7,626 nucleotides of DNA from Sedimenticola sp. (GTDB lineage: Bacteria > Pseudomonadota > Gammaproteobacteria > Chromatiales > Chromatiaceae), in NCBI GenBank assembly GCA_026197195.1, contig JAPHUG010000389.1, forward strand, positions 1-7,626, read 5' to 3'. The position numbers were made by a program, and so were the translations under genes. Shown piece after piece: positions 6,743-7,626 of the stretch. The notes beneath the pieces were generated by a model, which saw nothing but the letters and a program-made list of their open reading frames with translations, was not told the origin of the DNA and did no database searches. Every line of letters begins with the position of its first letter. Position 1 is the first letter of the stretch.

Positions 6743-7626
6743 GCTCGCTCCCGTCCTTATTGGATTTGGATGAGAATCGATGGGTGAGGCTGTAGATCAG
6801 ACCGGCTACACCGTTTGGCAGGAACAGCACCACGCCGATGATGATACCCCCCATGATCAGTTTCCAATGCTCCGTAAAGCCCGGTAGAAAATCCTGTAGC
6901 AGTACGACGATAAAGGTGCCGATGACGGGGCCAAACAGGGTGCCCATACCGCCCAGGATCACCATCATGATCGCCATCCCTGATTCATGCCAGCCCAGGT
7001 AGGCCGGGGTGACAAAGCTGGTGTGGGCGGCCTCTAGAAAACCCGCCAGGCCGGCGATGGTGCCGGCAATAACGAAACTGACCAGCTTGTAATGGGGGGT
7101 CGAGTAACCGAGTGCGCGAACCCGTTGCTCGTTGGCTTTGATGGCGATCAGTACATGGCCGAACGGGGCGCGCAGAATCATGCTCAGGAACAGATAGACA
7201 CCCACCAGCCAGGCCAGAACAAAGTAGTAATAGTGGTGTTCGTTCTCCAGGTCGACCAGCTGGTGGTTACCCAGCATGATCTCCGGTTTGTTCATCAGGA
7301 AGATGCCGTCATCACCACCAAAATGGGGTGACTCAAAAAAGAAATAGAAGCACATCTGGGCGAAAGCCAGGGTCAGCATAATAAAGTAGATGCCGGAAGT
7401 GCGAATGCTGAGCCAGCCGATCACCAGGGCAGCAAGGCCGGTCAGCGAGAGTGTCAGGGTGAGGGCCCACCAGTAGTTGATATGTTCTACGTCATTGAAC
7501 AGGATGGCCAGCAGGTAGGCGCCGATACCAAAAAAGGCGGCATGCCCAAAACTGACTAGGCCGGTAAAACCAATCAGCAGATCCAGGCTGATGGTAAAGA
7601 TGGAAAGAATCATGATCTTGGTGACC
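6735..7626 (-). CDS. livM: LivM-type permease of branched-chain amino acid (HAAT) ABC importer (5' end outside window)
   Basis: The frame is open to the right edge, so this gene is N-terminally incomplete. An ATG at 7611-7613 exists, but four further in-frame codons (V-T-K-I) precede it before the edge, and known LivM proteins carry one or two more membrane helices before the conserved SLDLLIGFTGLVSFGHAAFF region; the true start is therefore almost certainly upstream. Counting from that ATG, the signature GLVSFGHAAFFGIGAY spans 18-33, GGDDGI 99-104, the cytoplasmic loop contacting the ATPases is GHVLIAIKANEQRVRALGY (152-170), and ILGGMGTLFGP covers 219-229. About eight hydrophobic segments are visible, and the C-terminus ends in a polar tail (SSKSNKDGSEHV). 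It forms the substrate channel with a second permease (LivH type), presumably encoded further right with the periplasmic binding protein. The end overlaps livG by 8 bp, indicating co-translation. Substrate is not determined by this sequence. Confidence 0.94.
   Translation of the reverse strand, partial: VTKIMILSIFTISLDLLIGFTGLVSFGHAAFFGIGAYLLAILFNDVEHINYWWALTLTLSLTGLAALVIGWLSIRTSGIYFIMLTLAFAQMCFYFFFESPHFGGDDGIFLMNKPEIMLGNHQLVDLENEHHYYYFVLAWLVGVYLFLSMILRAPFGHVLIAIKANEQRVRALGYSTPHYKLVSFVIAGTIAGLAGFLEAAHTSFVTPAYLGWHESGMAIMMVILGGMGTLFGPVIGTFIVVLLQDFLPGFTEHWKLIMGGIIIGVVLFLPNGVAGLIYSLTHRFSSKSNKDGSEHV

Noticed and set aside
7611..7613. ATG as the true start of the LivM-type permease
   Set aside because: The frame stays open to the window edge and the family has further N-terminal membrane sequence before this point, so the gene is treated as partial.

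Overview
The window reads as chromosomal DNA of a free-living Gram-negative bacterium, most likely a gammaproteobacterium. That placement is an inference from the gene families (NtrC-type sigma-54 activator, Cache-domain histidine kinase, membrane GGDEF-EAL protein, LivMGF transporter) and a balanced base composition; no marker gene fixes the taxon. All six genes lie on the minus strand and together cover almost everything. I saw no RNA gene, mobile element, CRISPR array or integration site.

In transcription order (right to left) the layout is: (1) a LivM-type permease, cut by the right edge; (2) a LivG-type ATPase overlapping it by 8 bp; (3) a LivF-type ATPase overlapping LivG by 4 bp; (4) an 86-bp gap; (5) a membrane histidine kinase with a large periplasmic region that looks like a double Cache sensor; (6) an NtrC-family sigma-54 response regulator overlapping the kinase by 4 bp; (7) a 130-bp gap holding a perfect 12-bp palindrome; (8) a membrane GGDEF-EAL protein, cut by the left edge and apparently starting with TTG. 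The EAL end of the last gene and the start of the permease lie outside the window.

Functionally, the right half is the inner-membrane and ATPase part of a branched-chain amino acid (HAAT family) ABC importer. Its binding protein and second permease (LivH-type) are presumably just beyond the right edge. The middle is a complete two-component pair: a periplasmic signal would drive phosphorylation of an enhancer-binding protein that activates sigma-54 promoters. The left gene would make or degrade cyclic-di-GMP. Shared strand and tight spacing suggest that uptake, transcriptional response and second-messenger output are tied to one small-molecule signal, but this is a hypothesis from gene order. 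Each gene belongs to a familiar family with intact motifs. The unusual points are the combination itself, the TTG start, the missing HAMP domain in the kinase and the non-histidine switch residue in LivF.
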